From: Desulfocapsa sp.
GTDB taxonomy: Bacteria; Desulfobacterota; Desulfobulbia; Desulfobulbales; Desulfocapsaceae
DNA: 5,712 nt
Reading direction: 5' to 3'
NCBI GenBank assembly: GCA_029935135.1
Contig: JAOZKX010000160.1
Span: forward strand, 1-5,712
Both the position numbers and the translations under genes were made by a program. A model generated the notes under the pieces. The model was not told the origin of the DNA and ran no database searches. It saw only the letters and a program-made list of their open reading frames with translations. This document shows, piece after piece, positions 1 to 5,712 of the stretch; the first letter of the stretch is position 1, and every line of letters starts with the position of its first letter.

Positions 1-296
1 AACAATTCATCAAGGCTCGTTTGCAAAAAAGACTCTGCGGACAAGCCTTCCCGTTCTGCCTGTTCCATAAGCACTATGCCAATCATCACATCGAGAAGGT
101 CTGCATCGTGAAGCAGAAAAATTGCCCATAACAGGTGCCGGGTATCAGGATTACGTTTGGGATCTTTCTCCCAATAGGTTGGGGGAAGGGCGATAACGGC
201 CAGTTTTTTGGTCACCCCGGCATGAGACCTGCCGCGCAGGGCAGCAAGGCCAGGAAGCACTCCCTGCGTTAACTCTTCTACCATTTCCGCAAACAT
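1..296 (-). CDS. Unrecognised protein downstream of clpA; 3' end cut by the window
   Basis: An open frame starts with ATG at 296 and stays open for 98 codons to the left edge. It begins 7 bp after the clpA TAA, so it is probably the third gene of the clpS-clpA transcript. An in-frame TGA lies upstream inside clpA, and no other usual start codon lies between it and this ATG; Met5 is an alternative start. No clear Shine-Dalgarno is seen, which fits coupling to clpA. The visible part starts with an acidic/hydrophobic helix (MFAEMVEEL), then GLAALRGRSHAGVTKK (16-31), a hydrophobic strand-like LAVIALPPTYWEKDP (32-46), and a long leucine-rich helix LLWAIFLLHDADLLDVMIGIVL (55-76) interrupted by charged residues, so it is more likely a buried helix than a membrane segment. 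No motif of Aat, the aminoacyl-transferase often encoded near clpA, is visible in this part. Function unknown. Confidence 0.65.
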   Translation of the reverse strand, partial: MFAEMVEELTQGVLPGLAALRGRSHAGVTKKLAVIALPPTYWEKDPKRNPDTRHLLWAIFLLHDADLLDVMIGIVLMEQAEREGLSAESFLQTSLDEL

Positions 297-303
297 AAGA
301 GAG

Positions 304-2586
304 TTATTTGATTTTTTTATAGGTGAAGCTCAACTTGTCGTTTCGCATCCCCACCGTTACTTTACCGCCAGAAAGCAACTGTCCGAAAAGGATCTCATCG
401 GTCAGCGTATCCCCAATTTCTTTCATAAGCAGACGGCGCAGAGGTCTGGCTCCAAAGGCCGGGTCGTACCCCTTCCGGGCCAGCCATGAGCATGCCTTGG
501 CGGTAAGAGAAATGGAAACTTTTTTCTCTGCAAGCTGCACTGCAAGCTCTGTCATCAGCTTTTCCACCACCTGTTCTACTGCTTTGGGAGCAAGGGCTGC
601 AAAGGAAATCATTCCATCGAGGCGATTACGAAATTCCGGAGAGAAGAGGTTTTTTACAGCCTTCTCACCACGCCCCTTTTTCTCGGCAACAAAGCCAATG
701 GGTGCACTGGCCATTTCACGCGCCCCGGCATTGGTGGTCATAATGATAATTACATTTCTAAAATCAGCCTTTCTCCCCGAATTATCAGTGAGAGTAGAAT
801 GATCCATCACCTGCAGAAGGATGGAAAAAATATCAGGATGTGCTTTTTCAATCTCATCAAGGAGAAGAACAGAATAAGGATGCTTGCGAATCGCTTCAGT
901 AAGCAAGCCTCCCTGTTCAAAGCCGACATACCCGGGAGGTGCACCAATCAGACGGGCAACAGCATGTTTCTCCATATACTCACTCATATCAAATCGTTCA
1001 AAGTGAATGGAGAGAGTGGACGCCAGCTGTCTGGCCACCTCTGTCTTGCCAACACCGGTGGGACCGGCAAAGAGGAAACTGCCAGTAGGTGAATCGGGAT
1101 TGCCAAGACCGGCTCGCGATCGTTTCACCGCTTTAACAACGGCTTCAATTGCAGAATCCTGTCCAAAGATCACCTTTTTCATGGAAGCGGACAGCTCCTG
1201 TAAAGAGCCAAGCTCTGCACGCGATCCACTTTTGGCTGGTACCCGGGCAATGCGCGAGACCACCTTTTCAATATCACGCACCTTAACAACTTTTTCAAGT
1301 TTTCCAGCCATACGAAAGGCGGAACCCACTTCATCCATCACATCAATTGCCTTATCTGGCAGAAAACGATCATTAATATAGCGATCGGCAAGCTCTGCTG
1401 CAGCACGCAGGGCCGTCTTTGAATAGGTCACCCGATGATGTTCTTCATAACGGGACTGCAATCCCTGCAGGATCCGTTTGGTATCTTCCACTGACGGTTC
1501 TTCCACATCAATTTTCTGAAACCTGCGGGACAGAGCCCGATCTTTTTCAATATGGTTTTTATACTCTTCATAGGTGGTGGAACCAATGCAGCGTAATGTT
1601 CCCGCCTGCAGAGCCGGTTTCAGCAGATTAGATGCGTCCATGGAACCGCCACTCGTGGCACCGGCACCGACAATGGTGTGCATCTCATCAATAAATAAGA
1701 TCGCATTCCCCTTGCGTTCGACTGCGGCAATAACGGACTTCAGCCGTTTTTCAAAATCGCCACGATACTTGGTACCTGCAACAAGCCCACCCATATCCAG
1801 GAGGTAGATTTCCTCATCCTGAAGAAGATCAGGGACCAGTGCCTTTTTATCCGCTTCCCGGGCTTCCTTGTCTGCATGGATAAGAAGGGCCAAACCTTCG
1901 GCAATAGCAGTTTTGCCGACACCAGGCTCACCCACCAGCAGGGGATTGTTCTTCTTTCTCCGACAAAGCACCTGCATCATTCGATGGACTTCATTGCTTC
2001 GTCCAATAAGAGGGTCAAGCTTTCCTGCTGCAGCACTTCTGGCATAATTCACCGTGAATTCCTGCAGTACTTTTTCGTCTTTATTAGCCTCTTTGCCGCC
2101 TTTTACCTCTTTTGGCATCTCTGCCAACGGCTCTTTCTGGAGGTTTTCCGGGAGATCGTCTGGAATAGAATGGGAGATAAATTCAACCACCGACATCCGA
2201 CCAAGCCCCTCTGAACCTAAGAAGTATACCGCATGAGATTCAACCTCTGAAAAGATGGAAACCAGCACATCACCACTATCCACCCTTTTCTTGCCGCAAC
2301 TCTGTACATGGGCAACAGCTCGCTGCAGCACACGGTTAAAACCGATTGTCTGTGCAGGCTCGCCTCTTCCCTTATCACCATAGGTAGGCAACTCTCCAGA
2401 AAAAAATGATTCCAGTCGTCTCTTTAAACTATCAGCAGAGCCACCGCATTCCCGAATAATATATTCCGTCAGCTCATCATGGAGCAGACCGTAGAGCATA
2501 TGCTCCACTGTGACATACTCGTGATTATAGCTTTTGGCCTCTCGTATTGCCCTTACCAGGGCTATTTCCAATGTTTTACTTAACAT
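304..2586 (-). CDS. clpA: ATP-dependent Clp protease ATP-binding subunit ClpA
   Basis: ClpA is the hexameric AAA+ unfoldase that pairs with the ClpP peptidase. At 760 residues it matches E. coli ClpA (758). Domains in order: Clp N-domain (1-140) with Glu23, Thr80 and Arg85 matching the E. coli ClpS-docking residues Glu23, Thr81 and Arg86; a charged linker (141-176); ATPase module D1 with Walker A GEPGVGKT (219-226), pore loop GTKYRGDFEKR (271-281), Walker B ILFIDE (296-301), sensor 1 GSTT (335-338) and arginine fingers in SRRF (353-356); module D2 with Walker A GPTGVGKT (508-515), pore loop GYVG (552-555), Walker B LLLDE (574-578), sensor 1 TTNAG (617-621), the ClpP-docking loop IGF (630-632) and sensor 2 GARPLRR (712-718). 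There is no ClpB-type coiled-coil middle domain, which excludes ClpB and ClpC. D1 carries an insertion of about 10 charged residues near 236-248 relative to E. coli. No clear Shine-Dalgarno precedes the ATG; translation probably follows from clpS, 21 bp upstream. Confidence 0.98.
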   Translation of the reverse strand: MLSKTLEIALVRAIREAKSYNHEYVTVEHMLYGLLHDELTEYIIRECGGSADSLKRRLESFFSGELPTYGDKGRGEPAQTIGFNRVLQRAVAHVQSCGKKRVDSGDVLVSIFSEVESHAVYFLGSEGLGRMSVVEFISHSIPDDLPENLQKEPLAEMPKEVKGGKEANKDEKVLQEFTVNYARSAAAGKLDPLIGRSNEVHRMMQVLCRRKKNNPLLVGEPGVGKTAIAEGLALLIHADKEAREADKKALVPDLLQDEEIYLLDMGGLVAGTKYRGDFEKRLKSVIAAVERKGNAILFIDEMHTIVGAGATSGGSMDASNLLKPALQAGTLRCIGSTTYEEYKNHIEKDRALSRRFQKIDVEEPSVEDTKRILQGLQSRYEEHHRVTYSKTALRAAAELADRYINDRFLPDKAIDVMDEVGSAFRMAGKLEKVVKVRDIEKVVSRIARVPAKSGSRAELGSLQELSASMKKVIFGQDSAIEAVVKAVKRSRAGLGNPDSPTGSFLFAGPTGVGKTEVARQLASTLSIHFERFDMSEYMEKHAVARLIGAPPGYVGFEQGGLLTEAIRKHPYSVLLLDEIEKAHPDIFSILLQVMDHSTLTDNSGRKADFRNVIIIMTTNAGAREMASAPIGFVAEKKGRGEKAVKNLFSPEFRNRLDGMISFAALAPKAVEQVVEKLMTELAVQLAEKKVSISLTAKACSWLARKGYDPAFGARPLRRLLMKEIGDTLTDEILFGQLLSGGKVTVGMRNDKLSFTYKKIK

Positions 2587-2607
2587 ATCTGCAACCGTTA
2601 TGATTTT

Positions 2608-2910
2608 TCATACTTTTTCAATGGAACAACGCAATGGGTACTCATTCTGCTGAGCAAGATCATGTACTATGGCCACTTTTGTTTCACAGATGTCCCGGAT
2701 AAATATCCCTGCCACACCCACACCTTCCTCATGCACATTCATCATTATCCTGCTGGCCTCGGCGGTGTCTTTACGAAACACATTTTCCAGAATAGAAATC
2801 ACAAATTCCATGGATGTATAGTCATCATTATGCAGCAAAACCTTATACAGAGAGGGTTCTTGCACCTCAATCCTGTCTTTGGTTGCCGTTGATCCTTTTT
2901 TATCACTCAT
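2608..2910 (-). CDS. clpS: ATP-dependent Clp protease adaptor protein ClpS
   Basis: ClpS is the small cytoplasmic adaptor (N-recognin) that binds proteins carrying N-terminal Leu, Phe, Tyr or Trp and delivers them to ClpA for degradation by ClpAP. The 100-residue length fits the family (E. coli 106). Residues 1-20 form the flexible charged N-terminal tail that enters the ClpA pore. The folded core carries LLHNDDYTSMEFV (25-37), with Asn28, Asp29 and Asp30 equivalent to E. coli Asn34-Asp36, which hold the substrate alpha-amino group, and Met34 equivalent to the gatekeeper Met40. MNVHEEGVGVAG (57-68) supplies His60, equivalent to E. coli His66. The end, ETKVAIVHDLAQQNEYPL (76-93), is the conserved C-terminal block. 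All pocket residues that can be checked are intact, so it should be a functional N-recognin. It has its own predicted promoter and lies 21 bp upstream of clpA, the classical partner arrangement. Confidence 0.97.
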   Translation of the reverse strand: MSDKKGSTATKDRIEVQEPSLYKVLLHNDDYTSMEFVISILENVFRKDTAEASRIMMNVHEEGVGVAGIFIRDICETKVAIVHDLAQQNEYPLRCSIEKV

Positions 2911-2918
2911 CTTTCTTC
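2911..2918 (-). promoter_or_regulatory. Weak purine-rich ribosome binding region of clpS
   Basis: The eight bases just before the clpS ATG read GAAGAAAG on the minus strand. They are purine-rich but match AGGAGG poorly and sit unusually close to the start codon. No better Shine-Dalgarno is seen further up; an A-rich stretch (2932-2923) lies just upstream and could help ribosome entry. The start itself is supported by protein length and by the absence of another Met before residue 34. Confidence 0.35.
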
Positions 2919-2982
2919 AGCTTGTTTTTTTTAAACGCCAATTCTCTGCCCTTCTACAAAAGGTATTTTCTACTGTAAGTGT

Positions 2983-3011
2983 ATCATAAGGACGATTTGG
3001 GTTTTTTTCAA
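2983..3011 (-). promoter_or_regulatory. Predicted sigma-70 promoter of the clpS-clpA operon
   Basis: Reading the minus strand, TTGAAA (3011-3006) is followed after exactly 17 bp by TATGAT (2988-2983). Each box matches the sigma-70 consensus at five of six positions if compared with TTGACA and TATAAT. The site lies directly after the holA stop codon in the 110 bp holA-clpS gap and would start transcription near 2976, giving a leader of about 65 nt before the clpS ATG. The flanking sequence upstream is AT-rich. The boxes are seen directly; promoter activity is inferred. Confidence 0.65.
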
Positions 3012-3020
3012 ATATTCTTC

Positions 3021-4373
3021 CTACTTTCTCACCAGCATACTTAAAAAAAGCTCTTCCAATACCAGTTCCGGAGGAAGAGGAGCACCTTTCAGGCGAAATT
3101 CGGCCTGCAGAAGAAGGGTCAACCAATTTTTCAGCTGGGAACAGGAAAATTCACCTGCCTTGGTAAAACTCATATAGAGAGCGTAGGGATGTCCCTTCAA
3201 CAGTTCCTGCCACTCCCCTTTTTCCTTTAGAGCAGGAAGATAACTCCCCTGAAACTGCTGGGCGCTCATACCTTTCTGATAATGCGGCTCTCCCTGCAGC
3301 TGCAGGGAGCGAAAGATCAACAGCCTGCGCAGGTAGTTCTTCATGGTAGCAAGTATTGCCAGTCCATGAATACCATTTTCCAGCAGCCTGTTCACCAGGA
3401 CAAGGGCTCTACCGGCCTGTCGCTTGCCAAAGGCATCAGTGAGCTCAAAAAGTGCATCTTCCCGGGTTCGCCCCACCATGGCATCAAGATCTTCCACAGT
3501 GACAAGATCCCTGTCACCTATAGACAGGGCGAGTTTCGCCGTCTCCATCATCACAGCCACAGGATGAAAGCCCACCCGTTCAAAGAGAAGTTCCAGAACC
3601 CTTGGCTGCATCTTCTTCCCATATTCGGCCAGCGTTTTCATCACCAGCTCACGCAGTACTTCTTTCTGCCCCTTCTGGGCTGCAGCACTTGCTCCGACAG
3701 CCACAGAGCAATCCACCGCCATACCTGTTTTTTTGATAAATGTGAAAAATTTCTTTCGTTTATCAACGGCCTCGGCAGTAAGCAGCAGGATATTTGAGGG
3801 AGGCACACCTTTGCTAAATGCCTCCTGGTAACGACTGCTGATATCTCCTCCAGCGGCAGATTTCTTTTTCACTGCAACAGCGGCCAGTAACTCATCTGCC
3901 CACAAAAGCTTCCCTGAGGGCCTGGAAAAGCCGAACAGTTTCTGCCATTGTCCTGCCTCTATCTCCTGCAGATGATCCTCCGGGGAAAGTCCTGCCAGAT
4001 CAATAAAGGCCAGGAGCTGCCGGCAACAGGCAACATCTTTTTTATCTGCATGCGCCTGTTCAACCTTCGCCCAGATAGAAGAAGCTGTATTTTTTGAATG
4101 GAAAAGCCTGCTGTCCGTCACCCGGTAAATCTGCAATCCGGGTAACAGGCTAAAATTCATAAGCTTTCCAAGGGTCCTGCCACTATCCTCATTATCACCA
4201 TCAATAGCATGCATTGAACCGCCGGAACCTCGGGCAAGCAATGCCTTTTGCAAGGTGTCTGCAGCCTCCCGACAGAGATAGCGCTCTCCAAAAAAGAGAT
4301 AGAGTTGGTGAAATTCTCCTCTTTCTATGTCCTGCAGGAGCTTTGGGAGCTCTGTGCGCTTAATGAGTGACAT
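3021..4373 (-). CDS. holA: DNA polymerase III subunit delta (HolA), enlarged form
   Basis: HolA is the clamp-loader subunit that opens the beta sliding clamp ring so that it can be loaded on primed DNA. The N-terminus shows the family's opening strand YLFFGERYL (25-33) followed by a helix, matching the degenerate nucleotide-fold domain of delta. The segment ILLLTAEAVDKRKKFF (195-210) matches the characteristic strand plus 'DKRKK' motif of bacterial delta, and RVGFHPVAVMMETAKLAL (266-283) with the following helices (GRTREDALFELTDAF, 301-315; LATMKNYLRRLL, 341-352) matches domains II and III. At 450 residues it is about 100 longer than E. coli HolA (343); most of the extra length lies at about residues 105-182. 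The ATG at 4373 lies inside the end of the upstream gene (14 bp overlap), and no good Shine-Dalgarno precedes it, which points to translational coupling. The TAG stop is at 3023-3021. Assignment is by motif recognition and I consider it firm. Confidence 0.92.
   Translation of the reverse strand: MSLIKRTELPKLLQDIERGEFHQLYLFFGERYLCREAADTLQKALLARGSGGSMHAIDGDNEDSGRTLGKLMNFSLLPGLQIYRVTDSRLFHSKNTASSIWAKVEQAHADKKDVACCRQLLAFIDLAGLSPEDHLQEIEAGQWQKLFGFSRPSGKLLWADELLAAVAVKKKSAAGGDISSRYQEAFSKGVPPSNILLLTAEAVDKRKKFFTFIKKTGMAVDCSVAVGASAAAQKGQKEVLRELVMKTLAEYGKKMQPRVLELLFERVGFHPVAVMMETAKLALSIGDRDLVTVEDLDAMVGRTREDALFELTDAFGKRQAGRALVLVNRLLENGIHGLAILATMKNYLRRLLIFRSLQLQGEPHYQKGMSAQQFQGSYLPALKEKGEWQELLKGHPYALYMSFTKAGEFSCSQLKNWLTLLLQAEFRLKGAPLPPELVLEELFLSMLVRK
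3290..3309. repeat. Perfect 20-bp palindrome inside holA
   Basis: The half-site CTCCCTGCAG is followed immediately by its exact reverse complement, with no spacer, and contains two adjacent CTGCAG hexamers. On the coding strand it reads through Ser-Leu-Gln-Leu-Gln-Gly-Glu of HolA (about residues 356-362), so it arises from two CTG CAG codon pairs. No T-run follows on either strand and there is no loop, so it does not look like a terminator. Any regulatory or protein-binding role is unsupported. Confidence 0.6.
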
Positions 4374-5712
4374 GGTCGATACTTTTCTGATCCATTATTT
4401 TATGGAGAATGGCGGGCAGCGATCCGGGCTGTAGATAATCTTCACCAAGTCCGCGTTTAAAGATCCTGGCAGATTGATTTGCCACATCATCCCAACTCAA
4501 ATTATCCTTGGCCTTGGCCACTGCCTCAAAGAGAAACTGGTTATAGGGATTGTTAATCACTGCTTTTCCTGTACCTACTGTGGCAAGGATATCTACATTA
4601 TTCTTAAAAACTGTTGCCAGTTCCGAGTAGGCTTGAATCCCCCCGCAGGAGCCCAGAGACATAAAACGCTGCTTGGCCAGAAGCTCTTCTTCACTGATCC
4701 GCCCATCTTTCACAAGTTTCTGCAGCGGTTCAATCAGTTGTTCTTTGCGCCAATAGGAATGCCCCCGCTGGGCAAACATCTCATGGCCACCCTGCAGAAA
4801 CTGCTGTAACAGCTTTTCCTGTGTCCCTTCACCCTGAAAGACATAAATGGAATGGGAAATATCAATTCCATTGACCCGTTTTGTCCAGTCAACAACCAGG
4901 GCTTCCTTTTTCTGTATCTTGAATAAAGTGTTCAGGGAGGCAGATGGTGAGGCAGAAAAGCCCTCTGTCAAAGCCCTCCCGCGATTGACTGCTGTTGCAG
5001 GGGCACCGAGACGAAAACTAACGGAAACTCGTGGCCTGTAGCCCTGTTTAAACAGATAATTGCAATTGGAGAGAAAGGACTGTTTGCCATCATCATCGGA
5101 GTGAAAGACAGAAAGGCTGGAAAGGCGGCCATCTTCCTTCCACTCGGCAAAGGGTGTACGACTGTACCACTCAAGGGGAATGGCCCCATACTCATACATC
5201 ATCATATTGATGCGGATGGTATCCACCTGCCCCACAAATTCAGCATAATACTGAATGTAATACTGAAGAATAACACGAAGCTGAATGGTAAAAACAGTAT
5301 TTCCCTCACGAATGGCCGTGAGCATATTGGCAATCAGGTAAGTGCGGGTCTCCGGTTCAATATTTTGCAAAAGTTTCATAAAGGTGGCAGAAAAAAGAAT
5401 CAGACTATGTTCATCCTGGAAAGCTGACTCGGTGACAAGATCCAGTACTTGTTGCTGCTCTCCGGAATCTTCTGGAAAAAAGAGGGCCAGCTTTCCCCGC
5501 TGGGCCAGACTGATAATAAAGTCAGAAACATGGTTATTTTCCGGATCAACAGCCAGCAAAAACTGGAGTAGATTTGATTCATAAGTAGTTTGAACCCGTT
5601 CTGCCAAAACAGGAACAAGAATATCACGAAAAGACGAATCGTACAATTCACTGCCCTTGGAAAGAAGGATATAGATATTGGCAGTGGTGATATCCCGAGC
5701 CGCCTGCACACG
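4360..5712 (-). CDS. Uncharacterised protein with a possible caspase-fold (clan CD-like) C-terminal domain; 5' end cut by the window
   Basis: The reading frame is open to the right edge, so the true start lies outside; the GTG at 5709 is only the first possible start inside the window and is not likely to be real. At least 450 codons are present, ending in TAA at 4362-4360. I do not recognise a named family. Counting from the codon at 5709, residues 1-200 look mostly alpha-helical and hydrophobic/acidic, with no signal peptide or membrane segment visible. From about residue 265 the pattern becomes alternating strand and helix: a strand ending in YVFQGEGT (289-296), a helix, a strand ending in QRGHSYW (314-320), a helix, a strand ending in SLGSCGG (351-357), then DILATVGTG (373-381) and a final helix. 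His317 and Cys355 sit where the catalytic dyad lies in caspase-fold peptidases (inference). A non-catalytic role is equally possible. The gene overlaps holA by 14 bp, so the two are probably co-expressed. Confidence 0.85.
   Translation of the reverse strand, partial: RVQAARDITTANIYILLSKGSELYDSSFRDILVPVLAERVQTTYESNLLQFLLAVDPENNHVSDFIISLAQRGKLALFFPEDSGEQQQVLDLVTESAFQDEHSLILFSATFMKLLQNIEPETRTYLIANMLTAIREGNTVFTIQLRVILQYYIQYYAEFVGQVDTIRINMMMYEYGAIPLEWYSRTPFAEWKEDGRLSSLSVFHSDDDGKQSFLSNCNYLFKQGYRPRVSVSFRLGAPATAVNRGRALTEGFSASPSASLNTLFKIQKKEALVVDWTKRVNGIDISHSIYVFQGEGTQEKLLQQFLQGGHEMFAQRGHSYWRKEQLIEPLQKLVKDGRISEEELLAKQRFMSLGSCGGIQAYSELATVFKNNVDILATVGTGKAVINNPYNQFLFEAVAKAKDNLSWDDVANQSARIFKRGLGEDYLQPGSLPAILHKIMDQKSIDHVTH

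Noticed and set aside
1..296. Leucyl/phenylalanyl-tRNA-protein transferase (aat) downstream of clpA
   Set aside because: Expected from gene context, but the translated N-terminus lacks the usual Aat opening motifs (Leu-Ala-x-Gly-Gly-Asp-Leu and the Gly-Ile-Phe-Pro-Trp block).
323..802. Plus-strand open frame of 159 codons opposite the clpA 3' part
   Set aside because: It is antisense to the conserved ClpA D2 module; the Ser/Arg-rich translation has no domain character and there is no supporting ribosome site.
304..2586. ClpB or ClpC instead of ClpA
   Set aside because: There is no coiled-coil middle domain between D1 and D2, the length and N-domain match ClpA, a ClpP-docking IGF loop is present, and clpS is the direct neighbour.
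2930..2958. Second promoter candidate (TTGTAG, 18 bp, TTTAAA) nearer to clpS
   Set aside because: Poorer matches in both boxes, and it would leave only about 15 nt before the ATG; the upstream TTGAAA/TATGAT pair is much better.
2951..2966. Small hairpin (CCTTT / GAAGG on the minus strand) in the holA-clpS gap
   Set aside because: Only about five weak pairs with one G-T and no T-run; too weak for a terminator or riboswitch element.
3002..3020. T-run after holA as a transcription terminator
   Set aside because: No GC-rich stem precedes a T-run in either direction; on the minus strand the run is A7 and overlaps the predicted -35 box.
3282..3797. Plus-strand open frame of 171 codons opposite holA
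   Set aside because: It lies wholly antisense to a well-supported holA, and its translation shows no recognisable motif and is rich in His, Gln and Ser as expected of a shadow frame.

Overview
The window holds a single block of five co-directional genes, all read on the minus strand, so transcription runs from right (5712) to left (1). In transcription order they are: the C-terminal part of an uncharacterised protein (5712-4360), holA for the delta subunit (clamp-loader subunit) of DNA polymerase III (4373-3021), clpS for the N-end-rule adaptor (2910-2608), clpA for the AAA+ unfoldase of the ClpAP protease (2586-304), and the first 98 codons of an unrecognised gene (296-1) that runs off the left edge. 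Both end genes are cut by the window. There is no long non-coding stretch: the largest gap is the 110 bp between holA and clpS. I saw no RNA genes, mobile elements, CRISPR arrays or convincing terminators.

The proteins are typically proteobacterial. ClpS and ClpA are close in motif and length to the E. coli proteins, while the extended HolA and the mixed gene order suggest a deltaproteobacterium (Desulfobacterota, perhaps Desulfobulbales-like). That placement is an inference from general protein character, not from a marker gene.

The layout suggests two transcription units. The first gene and holA overlap by 14 bp and are almost certainly co-transcribed and translationally coupled. A strong-looking sigma-70 promoter (TTGAAA, 17 bp, TATGAT) lies in the holA-clpS gap and would drive clpS, clpA (21 bp gap) and the next ORF (7 bp gap) as an N-end-rule proteolysis operon. 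ClpS captures proteins with N-terminal Leu, Phe, Tyr or Trp and hands them to ClpA, which unfolds them into ClpP (not in this window). The ClpS substrate-pocket residues, the ClpA residues that dock ClpS and the ClpA loop that docks ClpP are all present.

The part most worth a second look is the uncharacterised protein upstream of holA. Its C-terminal half carries a strand-His-Ser and strand-Ser-Cys-Gly-Gly arrangement resembling the His/Cys dyad of caspase-fold (clan CD) peptidases. Secondary points are the enlarged HolA, a charged insertion in the first ATPase module of ClpA, the unknown gene in the place after clpA, and a striking excess of the hexamer CTGCAG.
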